Below, piece by piece: positions 35,601 to 48,725 of a DNA stretch of 64,000 nucleotides. The stretch spans positions 10,648,094 to 10,712,093 of the forward strand of contig NC_033631.1 in NCBI RefSeq assembly GCF_001540865.1, in the 5' to 3' direction. The translations under genes were made by a program, and so were the position numbers. The DNA is from Ananas comosus (taxonomy: Eukaryota; Streptophyta; Magnoliopsida; Poales; Bromeliaceae). Under the pieces are notes generated by a model. It ran no database searches, was not told where the DNA came from, and saw only the letters and a list, made by a program, of their open reading frames with translations. The first letter of the stretch is position 1. Every line of letters starts with the position of its first letter.

Positions 35601-38600
35601 CTTGAGTTCTCTCTCAACAATAAATACAGCAGAGTGTTCCCTGCTCCCTGCTGGTGTAGGTAGAGGAGCCACCGCCGGAAGTGCCCTGGCATCAAACTCG
35701 CTTAAAATAACCCCTATATTCGTTCCCGTGGCAACAAGGTGCGGCTGAAGCGGATGAGCAACCATGCAATAAACCTGAAATAAAGCTCATATATTTAAGC
35801 TTTCTAATTTGCTCGGAAGGCAGACAATTACGCATGAACAAAGATGTGAAATATTCGCAAATCTATAGATAAACAAAACCATCACAATTGGCCAAGTAAT
35901 ATATGCAGTGAAGTAGAATAGTTAGCTCATTTATGTCACAAAAGAAAAACTCTAATAAACAGACTATCACAAAGATGGGAAGGCAATTGAAATAGCATTT
36001 CATTTTTAATCAGAAAACAACATCTGATCTTCTAGATCCACTTCAAATATCTTAGAATAGAAGCTACAAGACTTCAAAAGAAAATTAGACGTGTTTTACC
36101 GAGTTGTTCAATTGTTGAATTCAAGTTTAAGACATACCCTTAGTTTCTTTGTAGCAGCAAGAACCTGCGGAGGAACAAGCGAAGATAATTCACACAGCGG
36201 TCTAGTTAAAGCAGAATATGTTGGATGTTCAATGGCCCTGTCACGGAGCAAAAATAAGAGTTTGTGGTTCATAATGTACCGTATCAGACCAAACTTGTTA
36301 TGTAGTTTGCACTGTCAAAATTTATCATGACAAGTTGGACCAGAAAGCACATAATATTACCAAATATGGGAGTCCTTAACACAAGTAAGGATATCAAGGT
36401 TTGGAGCCCGAGGGTGGCACCAAGATGCTACACTATGGCAGGAAAGTCTAGGTACTGGTTTAATACGCCTTAATTCCTGTATAAATAATAAAGATTGTTA
36501 ACACAGAATTCCCACAGCACTCAACTAAACAGGCAATCATGTAAGAGCCTCAAACATACAACACCTTTAATGTCATAGTATCCCAGATAGCTAATGTTTT
36601 GTCAGCACCAATAGTAATGAGTTGCGGAGCACTTCCCATCACTCTTGAGAGTTCAACAGCTATGACTCCTCCATCATGAGCCTTAGAAAGACAGACAGAA
36701 AAATATAAGTTTCAAATTGATAAAATATTACACTAGTGTTATGTAGATCATGATGTAAATCATGCCACAATAGGATGCCATGATCATTGTACTTATCGAT
36801 TGGCAAAATTCAATTAAACAAAGATAACCAACTTCTCAAGTCACAAACACCAAAGATTACTAGAAGACAGGAAGAGGAAATGCTTAAGCAACAAAAGCTT
36901 GGATAGACACCAACTATAAACTATCTGGAAATCAATAAAAAAAATAGAAATTTGAATCACCTTCAAACTATGCTTAGGAACAAGTTCACGTGAATCGTAC
37001 ATGTGATCAGCACTCCAAAGTATCAAGAAACCATCACTAGCACCAGAAACTAAGAATGCCTGAGATCCAATTGATAATGAAAATGTAATGTTAGAAGCAA
37101 AAGAAACTAAAAACTACAGCATTAAACCAATTCATATAAAACATCAAATGCCTTAAAAAGGGACATAATAACCATCTTGCCAACAGTCAGTCAACCTCAA
37201 GGATTAAAAAAATCAAAAGCTTCACCTAAACAAACCATTTATTTACAAGGAATTATTGGTTAATGACTTAATGCAGATAACATGCATAGTGAGATAAATG
37301 CATATATGTACATATATACTTTATTTAATGCATATTTTAGATACTTAAATTTCTTTATATGTACAGTAAGTAGTGATTGATTCGCCATAACATGCAAAAA
37401 AGTGATAGTTTGCTTGGGAAAACTAACCCTCAAATCATAACATGTCCAAGAGTAGTTTTGATTGCCTCCAAGTTAGATAATGATTAAGATTTGAAAACCA
37501 ATTATTCTACTGCGTAACTCAAAATAAGTTTGTAATAGCACAAATAAGATGAACAAGACCATTACATACAACTAAAGCAAACCCTGTAGGTAATATAATG
37601 TGTAAATGTGAAAAGTTACCTCACCGCTAGATGCCATGAATGTCATCAAGCAAGAAATTGATCCTTTGTGGCCACCAGTATACCTTCGAACAAGCTGCAA
37701 AGAATAAGTCTAGCAGCCATCTTAAAAAATTTTAGCATGCAAAATACAGAGGCAGGAGGAAATATGTCGAAACCTTCCATGTTATCATTGAAAGAACTCT
37801 TATCACACCATCAGATGCGCCAAAAGCAACAAGAGGACCATCACCAGCAGAAGACCTCGAGAGGAATGCCATACTGTAATAGCAATAGAAATTAGGGTAT
37901 AATCATTCAAATATCCAGATAAAAGTCATAAAGGAATACTAAATCAATGGTTTCCATATAGTTGCACTGCGAAGTTTCCTGGTAGGTATTTAGTAGGAAG
38001 AAATGAAGAGAACGAAAAACTAGACTTGAAGAAGAGTTCTTATCTTTTCTGTTTCTTATTCAATAACATAACAAGGTTCTCCACTCCAAAGCACAGTTGG
38101 TCAAAGTGAATGGAAAGGAAACAGCCAAAAATCTATATAGAAAGAATATGTCTTGCAAAAAGAATATAAGTCTTGCAACTTGAAAACAATATGGCAAAGC
38201 GAGTACAAGAGGATTAACACCCTACAGCAGCTAAGTCCAAAACATTAACTAATGGAACATCAAAGGGCATCACTTGAGTAATATACAGGTGAAACAATGA
38301 AAGAGATCGTAAAGCTCTAAGTAATAGCTCACATCTGCTCAAGGAATCGATCAAGTTATGTCCTCATGCCGCTTCACAAATCCAGCACTGAGCAATACCA
38401 GTTTGCCTGCTTTTATTTTAATCTATCACTATTTCACAATATTATGTGCCTTACATACCTATGCTTTTTTATTCTGTAAATAGTTATATCTGGTTTCTAA
38501 GCTATTCTCATTTCTCAGGCATCCTTCTTCGTGAATTTATTTTGTTAATAATTCAAACCTCCAAGAGCCTCAGAAATTACTTTGCTTACTGCATGAATCC

Positions 38601-40740
38601 CTTCTTCCTCACAGCACATCAGGCAGTAGTGCCAATTTCGATGTACCTCCGAAAGTTGTAGATGCTGTTCTCAAGCATTTATTATCTTATGCCTGAATAA
38701 ATTTAAAATTCTTAGTCTATTAGTTTCGACTGTTACTAAGTAAACGATATCCTGCACAAACGTTAGAAAGCTGAAAGAAACTTCCCCTGATAGTTCGCAC
38801 CTCAGCTTAAATGAATTTAATTAGCAATTCTCATCTTTAAGGAAAAACTACTTTCTTCATGTCGTGGAGCAAGGAAATAAACACCAGATAGAATTTCAGT
38901 TATGTACTATTTTAACTTTTTAAGCACAGAACGAATCAAGAAGTGACAAATTCTTGTTTACTTCAAATTATATGTAGAGTAAAAACAAAAGAAAAAAAAT
39001 TGTATACCAAAGAAGTGACTTGTTGTCAAGCTCCTGCTTAGGAACATCACGCCCTCTCATGGTCACCAAGTCTAGAAATATTGCTTTATTCTCACAGCAA
39101 ATGACAAGAAAATGTCTTCCTCTGGTGGAGGGGGGAGGAGGCGTAATGAAAGCAGAAGAATGTTGATTGGCTGCAATTGGAGCCTCTGCAGCGGCAGTGC
39201 GGTTGCGCCAATGTTGCCAGAAACAAACATCATCATCATAGAAAGTAACCTGCTTTACACTTGGTAAAGAATAGTTGACCCCATCTAGATTTAGTAAAGC
39301 TGTGAAAAGCCATTGAAAAGTGGAATTCAAGTACTGCAAAGTCTCCTGAATTATTACCTTCCTCCCCGGATAGCCTCTGTAGGTTTTCCTTTAGTATCTG
39401 TACAAAGTGCAGATGTTTAACTCAAAACAAAGTCTATGTATCATATTCAAAAAATCATATACAAGTGAAGAATATAAACCCACAAGCAACATAAAACTGA
39501 TAAGCAATTTTGTTTATTGCCATAGGTGATAAGAGACGAAAAAGAAATTGCTGAGGTAGTCTATAATTTTTCGGTCATGTTAATATTATGCATGATCTAA
39601 CAAGCCTTACTGCACTGTGTGGCAGCAACTGCATGGTTCATAATTAATCCTGCATCACAGCCGGTAGTCAACGTCTAACTCAAGTTACTTCATGCTTATA
39701 TTTCTGGGATAAACTTAGTTCATTATGCAGGATGTTTTGAATATGCCATGGGGTTTACAATGAACATTGTGTTTCTCAGGGAGAAACTGCAAGAGATATG
39801 CTGTAACATTTGTAAGTATGAAGTATAAAACCAAACATGTCACTAACTAATACACTACTCAAAATGCTAGTGAGCTTACACTATTTACAGAGCTATTCAG
39901 TTCATGAAATCAGGTTATAAACTACTTTCTGTCATTTATACCCACTTTTCTTTCTTTCTTTCTTTCTCTTTTTTCTGGTTACTGTTATATTGTTAGAATT
40001 TCTGGTTCCGATAGTGGGGTTTGAAGAGCAAACTTCATATTGAATATAATGAGTGCAGAATGGCACATCTTAACAATAGATAGCTTAATTTGGCCAGTAC
40101 TAGTTTGACATTACTCTCATGAATCATCTTCTCTCCTAAACTCCTAGGGAATCAATCTAGAGAATGAAGGTACATCATTTAGCTTAAAAGAATAACTCAT
40201 TAAATAGTCCGTTATTTCTGTGTGAAAAGTCTAGCCACATCAACCAACACTATTTATCTATATACACACTTTACTAATCTGCTAGATCCTCTATGAAATG
40301 TATTTATTATAATTTGAAGAGATAGATCTAATCACCTCCCTCTTACTTCATTTTTTTTTTTTTGGAAGTAAACTATTGTAGTTCAAACCATGCTCTAGAG
40401 ATAAAGCGAGCAAATAGATTCTAATTCGCCTACCAGATTCTCCTTCCGCGAGCTTCTCCAGCTTCGCCCCAACCAATCTCCTCTCATCCACCCCACCCGC
40501 TTTGAGCTCATAGATTACCTACCAATCCGAACACGAGTAGGTCGATTAACCACACGACCGAGCACAAAAAACCACGAAAAACCAACAAATACGGGGACAG
40601 ATCGGGACCTGGCGATGCTCCCAGTTCCAAACTGAGACGTGATCAGAATCGTCGGCGGTGACGAGCCATGGATGCGTGGGGTGCAGCTGGATCTTCACGA
40701 TCTTGCCGCTCGCTGGGCGAAACGCCCTCAATCGCAGCAT
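29657..40740 (-). CDS. TWD40-2: TWD40-2 homologue, TPLATE/TSET endocytosis complex subunit, 21 exons
   Basis: Coding exons (minus): 40740-40609, 40518-40434, 39397-39358, 39259-39008, 37873-37774, 37694-37620, 37059-36961, 36681-36565, 36476-36361, 36237-36138, 35774-35419, 35206-34876, 34196-33988, 33603-33385, 32967-32781, 32542-32295, 32072-31980, 31897-31796, 31415-31055, 30632-30495, 30265-29657. All introns are GT-AG and the phases join to 1322 residues. The start MLRLRAFRP and PTHPWLVTADDSDHVSVWNWEHR match the plant WD40 family that includes Arabidopsis At5g24710. WD40 repeats fill the N-terminal half (for example GHKGSISCL near 212 and GADKTLAIWDT near 290), followed by a poly-Ala run (about 557-575). 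A helical region follows (AMQSNDLKRALQCLLTMSN to KAWQDTGMLAEAVLHAHAHG). The tail, about 1195-1322, is rich in Pro, Ala, Ser and Glu. In Arabidopsis this protein works with clathrin adaptors in endocytosis at the plasma membrane. Identity is strong; exact exon edges are my reading. Confidence 0.95.
34440..34660. repeat. Tandem duplication inside a TWD40-2 intron
   Basis: Two units of about 90 bp, each reading CATCAAACC-GTGGTTAGACTG then GCCTGAAGG and CCATTCAAT-GATCAACCAA, sit within the intron between exons 12 and 13 (34197-34875). They differ at several sites. Confidence 0.8.
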
Positions 40741-40867
40741 CTCTCACCCCTCCTCCTCCTCCTCTTCCTCCTCCTCCAAACTATCGTTCCTCTCCTCGAT
40801 CTCGATCTCGATCGAAGAAGAAGGAAAACAAGGGTTTGGGATGTGGAGGCGTTAATGGAGGTGCGAG

Positions 40868-40871
<4 letters not shown>

Positions 40872-40909
<38 letters not shown>
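40872..40909. repeat. (GA)n microsatellite in the TWD40-2 5' region
   Basis: About 19 GA units, a CT tract on the TWD40-2 coding strand about 130 bp upstream of the ATG, probably in the 5' UTR. Confidence 0.93.
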
Positions 40910-40911
<2 letters not shown>

Positions 40912-41035
40912 GAAATGATTTAGATCTCTCGAAGGGAGGCGAGCGAGCTCAGAAAATGGAGGAGAAGGCGAGGAAGGTCTCGTCCGAGTGGGCGTAGAGT
41001 CGAGCGGGTGCAAATATCACATTTGCGATTAGCAC

Positions 41036-41065
41036 ATGTGGACCCCGCAAAAGTGGGGTCCACAT
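41036..41065. promoter_or_regulatory. Perfect 11-bp inverted repeat in the TWD40-2 promoter
   Basis: ATGTGGACCCC and GGGGTCCACAT flank an 8-base loop. It lies about 300 bp upstream of the TWD40-2 ATG. A TATA-like word on the coding strand (TTTATATAT) follows near 41083-41091. Function unknown; GTGGACCC-type words can act as transcription factor sites. Confidence 0.55.
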
Positions 41066-41099
41066 ATCAGATTTGTAAGGCTGATATATAAACGCCAGA

Positions 41100-41741
41100 A
41101 TATCCGTGCTTTTCGAGGGAAATGGACGAATCTCGGACTAGGCTTTTCGCTTTTCTACTTTAGGCCCAATTAAGATCCAATTGGGCTTTAACTGCCCTTG
41201 AAACTCGGCCCACTCACTAAGTTTTAGAGCAATGGGCCAAAAGGAGTTGGGGGACAAAAACATGTAGAGAGATGCTCCTACAGTTTCTATCATACTCTAT
41301 ATAATCGAGCGATCTGCGACATGATATTATTTGCGAAAACAAATGAAATATTGTATCCTGCAATGCTAAACGAAGTTTTTACCATCTCACTACCGCAATA
41401 CAAAAATACATTCCCAAAACATACTGCTGCTGCAGTAGTGACGGCCACACAAAGGAATCGAAAGGCATGCGAAAACGCGACTCAATATCCTAAAAATGCT
41501 TCTAAAAATTAAGCATGGAATAAGAGGTATCTCAAGATTTAAATCGGAAATATATTGTTGAGTTTGGATTGATCGGGCCAACCTCGAAGAAAATACTTCA
41601 AAATAGTCCAAACCTAGTCCAGCCCGTTACAATTTTTTTTTTTTTTTAAGCAAGATCTCGTCCTGGGTCAGATTGGGCCTTGCATACAAATTTTCACGCT
41701 AGAAGTGCGACTTGATTACTTGAACCCGAAATCCACATCTC

Positions 41742-41774
<33 letters not shown>
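41100..41774. other. Intergenic DNA with (TA)n, no gene seen
   Basis: TWD40-2 upstream flank. A (TA)n tract begins near 41750. The reading frames around 41321-41611 have no recognisable domain. Confidence 0.45.
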
Positions 41775-42005
41775 GAGTCCGGCAGCTATGCTATTAATAG
41801 CACGAAGCACTTGGTGCTACCAAGTTTTCCGCCGTTAGATCTACCAATTTGATCATTTTCACCCGTTAGATCATACTATTGAACCAACTACCCACTCAAC
41901 CCTAGGGGGCCCACATCATTCTAACCGCACATCTCTTACTTCAATGGCCAAAAACTTGGTAGCACCAATGACTTGGTGCTATTAATAGCATAATAGCCGA
42001 GTTCT
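41775..42005 (+). mobile_element. Foldback MITE, family 2, copy 1
   Basis: 231 bp. The left end includes GCTATGCTATTAATAGCAC and the right end GTGCTATTAATAGCATAATA, inverted copies of each other over about 30 bp. The core contains CCGTTAGAT and ACTCAACCCTAG words. (TA)n lies on the left and a short (TA)n on the right. Two relatives at 47684 and 59231. Confidence 0.8.
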
Positions 42006-43440
42006 ATATATATTTTTTCTTCTCCAAACTCACTATGCACAAAAGTTAAAACTTTTATTTTGAAAAAAAAAAAAAAAAAAAAAAAAACAGAAATTGGGAT
42101 AACAACCACTGCATCATGTTGAGTAGTTGGAGTACTATTTTACTCTCTCCACAGGATGTAGTTGGAGACAATGACTCATCTCCTAGAAACCCGTATGAAT
42201 TAATAACTGCTAGCGTTTGCCCTAGTCAGAGCCACGTGTAATGTCGGGCACATGACCCACCACGACACCCACCCACAGATTTAGAGGGGCATAGCCCCAG
42301 TGCCATCACATGCTCCACCCTTCCCCCCCTCCTCCGCGGGGAAAAGAGAAATTAAAAGAGGAAAATTAAAAAAAAAGAAAAGAAAAGAAGCTCACCGTAT
42401 ATAGCCTAATCCCCACATCAAATCCCAACATATTATCCATATATAGTTCCCTCTCTTTTAGGGGAATAGGGATAATAAGATCATTCTATTTTTTTTTCTT
42501 TTTATAGATATTTTGTTTGGATGTCAGAATTATTAATTGAGAGATAACTCATTTCCCGATATAAACTATTTTGAGTAATGCTATTTCGAAAAGGATATAA
42601 AATCTTACATTTTTCTATCCAAGGACCAGTATATGATGCTTGTCTTGTCGACTTTTTTGTGTTTAAATATTAAAAAGTTCAAAGAATTTGTGGATTCTAG
42701 ATTAAGGAATGTAATTCTTATACATGCACCGCTCTCTAGAGTAAGTACAGCTAACATTTTCTAGGGTGGGCCTTTCACCATTCAAACTGAAAACCAATAC
42801 CGCTTTTGCTCGATCTACCTCTTCGCAACAGGCAAGGCGAGAGGACTAGTTTTGTTTTGGCCGAGTTTGATTTTAGCTTCTCGAAAGGACTTGGTATTGG
42901 CCGAGTTTGATTTTAACTTCTTGAAAGCTCTTGCTACTTACATCTGGTAGGACTTGTATTTTACCGGCCGATAGTGTGACGTATGTTGTTTCAAAAAACT
43001 AACTTGAAGATCGAATATCGTATATTTTAAAAAATATTTGATAATCTTTCTCACTAACGGGCGATATATTGTTGGAAAGGATATGTTCATGCATGCAAAT
43101 ATAACTGAAATGCTTCGAGACCCCAAGCTATTGTCCTTGTGGATTGCATGTGTCGACAAATTTATATGATATTGTTGGACTACGCGAATTTACCAATCAA
43201 AACACTCCACGTCATAAGTATATCGAGATTAAAGGGGGGCCTATACTCCCCAACAATTTATGTAACCAAGTTTTATTTTGCTTTGGTATTAGAAACTTTT
43301 AAATTTGACATTTGAGACACCAAGCTCCTAAAAGAACTTCAAATTCTAGCTCTTATTCATATTTACTATTTACAAAAAATATATGTTAAAATTATAGAAT
43401 TTAAAGAACTTTTTATAGTTCAGTGACTAGCTATATACAG
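42006..43440. other. Intergenic DNA, no gene seen
   Basis: AT-rich, with a long poly-A tract near 42065 and a 39-bp direct duplication of GGCCGAGTTTGATTTTA-type text at about 42860 and 42899. No gene. Confidence 0.45.
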
Positions 43441-43699
43441 TAGTGCCACAAAACCCCCTATGTATGGCCTATGTGGGACACCTATACACACCCTACACAC
43501 GTTGCATGGTCAGATACTCCCCGCTATTCACGTGGCGGGATAAGACACGTACACTGCATGGGGTGGTCTCGGAATAGTATATTCGGGATAAGATATCGTG
43601 GGGAGTTATCCCCTTGTCCTATTCCAGTAGAGTAATAAACTAATAACAATAATATAAGTTTCCAAAAAAACCCAAAATAAATAAAAAAAAAAAAAAGAA

Positions 43700-43960
43700 A
43701 AGAAAAAGAAACGGTCGAGTGTGTAGGGGCCGGATTAGGTTTTTTGGCGGTTAAAGGGCCACCTCACTGGGGATAGCATGGGGGATTCGGTATCTTTCCT
43801 TATAAGAGGCTCGCCTCACCAGATCAATTGGGTCTTGATCAGTTGGGTTCGATCGAGGGTTTGATCAATTAGGGTTAGACAACCCTCGTGGGGGGTGTGT
43901 TCTCTCCCGCCGCGCGCGGGCCCCGCTTCGAATCGACCTTCGGAAGCGGCTCAGATCTAA
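43700..43960. other. GC-rich promoter-like island, no coding sequence attached
   Basis: The block contains CTTATAAGAGGC (a TATA-like word) near 43798 followed by about 100 bases of G/C-rich text and CGCGCGCGGGCCCC near 43913. It looks like a promoter plus untranslated leader, or an LTR remnant, but I can find no open frame downstream. Confidence 0.3.
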
Positions 43961-46772
43961 TCCACAAACTTAAGCTGATAGCTGTAGCTTATCCGATTAT
44001 AATTTACTAGTACGCTCTTTTTCTGGGCCAGAATACTAAACTAAGGCTTAAATCCTACGAATCAGACAACGATACAGCATTTTGTAGTCACCGTAAAGAG
44101 AAATAAATTTGGATAGGGCTAAATTAATATTTGGTTCGAAAAAATCGACTTGCTGGAGCATAATAAAGAAGGTTCTACTTTATTAGGAAAAGTGATACCT
44201 ATGTTAGGAGACTATACATGTTACCAAAGTTACAAATTGTCACTTCCACTTGAGCCTTATATATATTGTAGTATCATTTTTTTATATAATAAATACATAT
44301 AGCCAGATCTATCATGTTTATAGTATAGATTAAGCTACATATGTTGAATATAGATTAAGCTACCTTTGGTTGTCTTCTATTAGATCAACTTTTAAGATAA
44401 CTTAGTGTGAGAGTCAATTCTAAGTTTCCGTCTTAATTTGTTTATACTTTTTAGATCTTAGGGACACATTTCAACTTTGCACCCTCTCTACTTCTCTAGT
44501 CATAAACCTTTTATTTATTTACTAATTAACACTCCAGTTTTAATTTGTTTTTCATTAATAACAAAGTTGTTCTAGAAGATATAGAAAAGGCCATTTTGTG
44601 ACGCGTCCATGAGAATAATAACAAGCCTAATTAAGTTAGGTCCTTAATGGTGGTCAAAGCAGGGATTGAAAACAAATACATTAATATTTCAACATGCTAC
44701 CTATGCTTATATATTGGTCCTAATAAAGGATAGAGAGCCTAAGCCCTTCACCAAACCCATATATCAACATTTTTCATTTTGTCAGGAAAAAAAAATCCAA
44801 ATATTAATATTCGAAAAAAAAATCAACATAGAGTTTATAAACTCAAAAATAAGTAAAATATGAAAATTTACACCCTATAAATAGGTGTATGTATATGCAT
44901 GTTAGGACTCATGGTCAAAAATATGACCTTGACAAACAATTACAAATCAAAAGCGTGGCATGACCTCTTTATTGACAAATTAACATTTTCATTTACATTC
45001 CGTTGAAAAGTAAATAAAAATTTATTAATTTGACCAACCCTCAATTGAAAATCTAACGTCACGCATTAGACAATTGAGATCCCACTTGCTCTCTTTTTTC
45101 TTTAAACGTACATTTCTAATTACCATTATCTATCTATATAAAGAATAGAATATTTATATTTTTTTTCCTTCCTGGTGTAAATATGTACGTAAATGATAAC
45201 ATGGTACTATATATATTTTCTACACCAATAAATTGCAAGTACTCAAGAAAAATACATATTTGGCCGTAAATGATGTGCCTGGCATTAATTATATGCTTAG
45301 GGCCTATCTGGTTTCACCCCAAGTTTGAGTGAGTCGGCGTAACCCAGAAGCATCGTCTTATCGAACTCCGCTTTGGAACAAAGTGGTTGATAAAAATTCT
45401 CTAAATGCTCAGAAACACATTGTAGCGTATATGAATGCACGAAAACAAAATATGACTTGTTTAACTTTACTAGTTTTGAAATGTTAGTTTTTCATATAAT
45501 TATATAATAAAGAATGTAGAAGCCAGCACTCTATTATTTTTTTTTTCGTCTAAAATAGCTTTTTAACTTTTTTTTACCAATAAATTTTTTTTTTCAAATC
45601 ATTTACACATATATGCTTGATTTTTTAAAAAAATTCAAAGCCCATGCGGAAAGGGCAAAATTGTAAATTAACAAATGCTACGAGGATTGTAATATCCAAC
45701 ATCAATCAATCCGAAGAACAAGGACAAACTGAGGAGGAGATTAGAAATTATTAATTAATTTAATTATATATTTTATTTTTCATTGTAGTTATCACGCAAT
45801 ATTAGTACACATACGACCATATCGGGGTGTAAGTACACATATGATGAGTCACCTCCGACGAGGCTCCACGTTGCATGGCATGGGCGAAGTCGCATTTCAA
45901 ATTTTCAATTGTGGAATCAACCCAAACTTGGGAAAATGCTACACGTATACACGTGGAATTAATTAAGTGCTTTGGGGAAATAATTTATTTATTTCTTAGT
46001 CCAATGTTTAATTAATTTAATATTTTATATTATTTTATTTTATTTGGAGGCCACGTACTCTTTCTTGACCATGACAGTTGACGTTTATTTTCTTGGTTAA
46101 ATTGCTTTTTCTTTTGGTGCTCGAATTAGGAGTTTTTACTCAAATTTTTTATTTCCACAATATAATTTATCCCTCAATTTATTTTTCTATTATATTATAT
46201 TATATTAATGAAGTTAAAAAATTTTGTTAAATTTTATAGCTTAATGAGTTATTAATAGGTAATTAATTTGTTTATTTTTATATTTCTGCACGTACTGTAT
46301 TTTAAACTGTATTGCACGATCATAATTTTATGGATAGAATATGTGAAGCGTGACCGAGAAAATTTTACAACCAACGCAGCCTATTAAGTAATTTGTATTA
46401 TCATCGCTTGTGCAAAAACCTTATCCAATTAATCAAAATAAAAAGAAAAAAATGGAGAAAAAAATTAAGATGAGATTTTGTATCTCAACTAACTAAATGT
46501 ATGAGTCTATAATCACAACCTCCCACGGCCCCACTTTACTCGTACAATAAAAAAAACAAGTCCGTAGTACCATCTTATTCCACAATTAGTCCACGTCCCT
46601 TTTGGATGTTACCCCTACTATGAAATCGTGTTAATAAAAAGGAAAAATGCAATTTGTATACTCTAATTATAGTGTGTACATTTTGTACCTACCATCTATG
46701 TGGATGTTTTGTTCCTTATTGTGAAAATTACATTTTTATAACTTTAGCAAGAAATCTGTATGTATATATATA
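43961..46772. other. AT-rich intergenic DNA, no gene seen
   Basis: No recognisable gene, RNA or complete element in 2.8 kb. Many poly-A/T tracts. Confidence 0.45.
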
Positions 46773-47312
46773 GTTGAGTTGGAATACTATCGGTAGCAAA
46801 TAGGTCCCGTTGTCACCTATTTATTTTCACTGATGAAGCCTCCAAATCAACGATCGGTACCGTTGAATATGATCTATACCACTTGAAATATCTAGAAATC
46901 AAATTTCAAATCTTTTTGACATCATTAACCTAATGATCAAAAGGTTTTAAAATTTGTAATTTTAATGATAGCTATGAGGCATTTTTTTGCTTAACGGTGT
47001 AAAGTGATCCAAATCAATTGAATTTTAGTTAGAAATTTTTTTAAACTATTTAGAACAAGATCTAAACTCTCGATCTTGATTACAAAATTTCTATCATCAC
47101 TTTTTAGAGAATATTCATTTTCAGCCGTTCATTTTTATGCTCACTCGATGGACAAGAAAACAATATCGAAAAAAGCATGAAATTTGATTTTTAGATACTT
47201 TAAGTGGTAGAGATCATTTCAACGGTGCCGATCGTTGATCTGGAGCCTCCATCATCGAAAATAAATGTGTGGCAACGGAGCCCGTTTGTTACTAATAGTA
47301 TTCCAGTTCAAC
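46773..47312 (+). mobile_element. Foldback MITE, family 1, copy 2 (540 bp)
   Basis: Ends GTTGAGTTGGAATACTAT and its complement. Same length and arms as the element at 13438-13977, but the central region runs in the opposite direction. Flanked by TATATA on both sides. Confidence 0.85.
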
Positions 47313-47330
47313 TTTATATATATATATAGA

Positions 47331-47594
47331 GTAGGGCTACTGTGCTATTAGGAGCACATCAGCCCTTATACTCCTAAATTTCTAACTGCCCATCAAATTT
47401 GATGGATGGTTAGGGTGAGAGAGAAAAGAAAAATTGGAGAGAAATTCAAAGAGAAGAGAAATTGAAGAGAATATATATAGAGAGCAGGGCTGCTGTGCTC
47501 TCAGGAGGACCTTAACCACCCATCAAATTTGATGGACGGTCAAGAACTTAGGAGCACAAGGGCTGATGTGCTCCTAATAGCATAGTAGCCCTAC
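47331..47594. mobile_element. Foldback MITE, family 3, copy 1
   Basis: Starts GTAGGGCTACTGTGCTATTA and ends with the complement GCATAGTAGCCCTAC. The arms also share CCATCAAATTTGATGGA-type palindromic words. It lies between family 1 and family 2 elements, separated from them by (TA)n. Confidence 0.8.
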
Positions 47595-47597
<3 letters not shown>

Positions 47598-47673
<76 letters not shown>

Positions 47674-47674
47674 G
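47598..47674. repeat. (TA)n microsatellite
   Basis: Imperfect TA array between two foldback elements. Confidence 0.93.
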
Positions 47675-47683
47675 TATATTAAA

Positions 47684-47912
47684 ATCTAGCCGGAATACTA
47701 TCGATTATATCAAAGATTTGGTACTATTGAATTTTCTACCGTTAGATTTAACTTTTTGATTATTTTAACTCGTTAGATTATACTATTCAACCAATTACTC
47801 ACTCAATCCTAGATGGCCTACATCATTCTAACCACACATTTCTCAATTTAAGGGCTTAAAAACTAATAGCACCAATAGCTTGGTGCTATTGATAGTATTT
47901 CAGCCTAGTTCT
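47684..47912 (+). mobile_element. Foldback MITE, family 2, copy 2
   Basis: Left AGCCGGAATACTATCGAT and right CAATAGCACC...GATAGTATTTCAGCC are inverted. The core words CGTTAGAT and CAACCAATTACTCACTCAA match the copy at 41775 in the same direction. Confidence 0.75.
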
Positions 47913-48329
47913 TTCTCTCTCTCTCTCTATATATATATATATAATTTTTTTTAGGAGTCAGATGAGCTAGAAATATTTTTTTCAACCGAAAAAATCAATG
48001 CTAATCATTAATTCTAAAAGTTCGAGCTGTTAGAAATTTACAACTAATTCATTTAAAACGTACAGACATAAACGTCCATAAATTTTGATTGTGACTCATT
48101 CTAACCAGCCTCATATCACTCCAAACATGATTCGATCAAATCTGACTTATTACTATATATTTCGAATATGATCCGGTTCAATCTTGCTTCTCATCATATA
48201 TAGAGTAGGATACTAGTCCTTTCAAGCCAACACACTATGATACAAAACTTGACTATAATTTTCTCTCAATCCGCCGCATCAAATCGCATCTTTTATCCTG
48301 GGGATAAGCTCTATACATGTTATCCGTAT

Positions 48330-48720
48330 TCTCAACCTACTTTGAGAACGACGTATATATATATATTTCTTTTCCTGAGAAAGAACACGCACATAAATTA
48401 AAGCAGAGCACACAGCGCGTGCTTCGTTTTCTCCTCCCCCCGGATCGAGCTGCGGCAGCGGCAGCAGCAGCAGCAGCACACGCGGAGCCAACTCAGCGCC
48501 GACGCAGCGCACCGATCCTGCGACGTGCCACCGACGTGTCGCGACGTCGACGGCTTGATTCCCTACCTCTTTGGAAATTGCGGTGTCCGAACGCACCTGC
48601 GTTTTTCTTTTTAATATTGCCAACTATATATATATACATATTTTGTATCACTAAATATGTACTTGTTCAGAAGCACGTTGAAACGCTCAGCTTAATTGTG
48701 GTGTTTAAACCCATTTGAAT
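48330..48720. other. GC-rich island with GCA repeats, no gene supported
   Basis: Contains a run of GCAGCAGCAGC at about 48461-48477 and three ACGT words in CGACGTGCC, CGACGTGTC and GCGACGTCG. Both strands carry open frames of about 114-133 codons because of the GC bias, but none shows a domain. Confidence 0.35.
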
Positions 48721-48725
48721 GTAAT

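Noticed and set aside
40639..40997. Plus-strand frames over the TWD40-2 first exon
   Set aside because: They are the complement of a CT-rich leader and exon 1, with (GA)n-encoded Arg-Glu runs and no domain.
48279..48718. Frames of 114 and 133 codons on opposite strands
   Set aside because: Composition-driven, no known domain, and they overlap each other. Treated as a GC-rich island.
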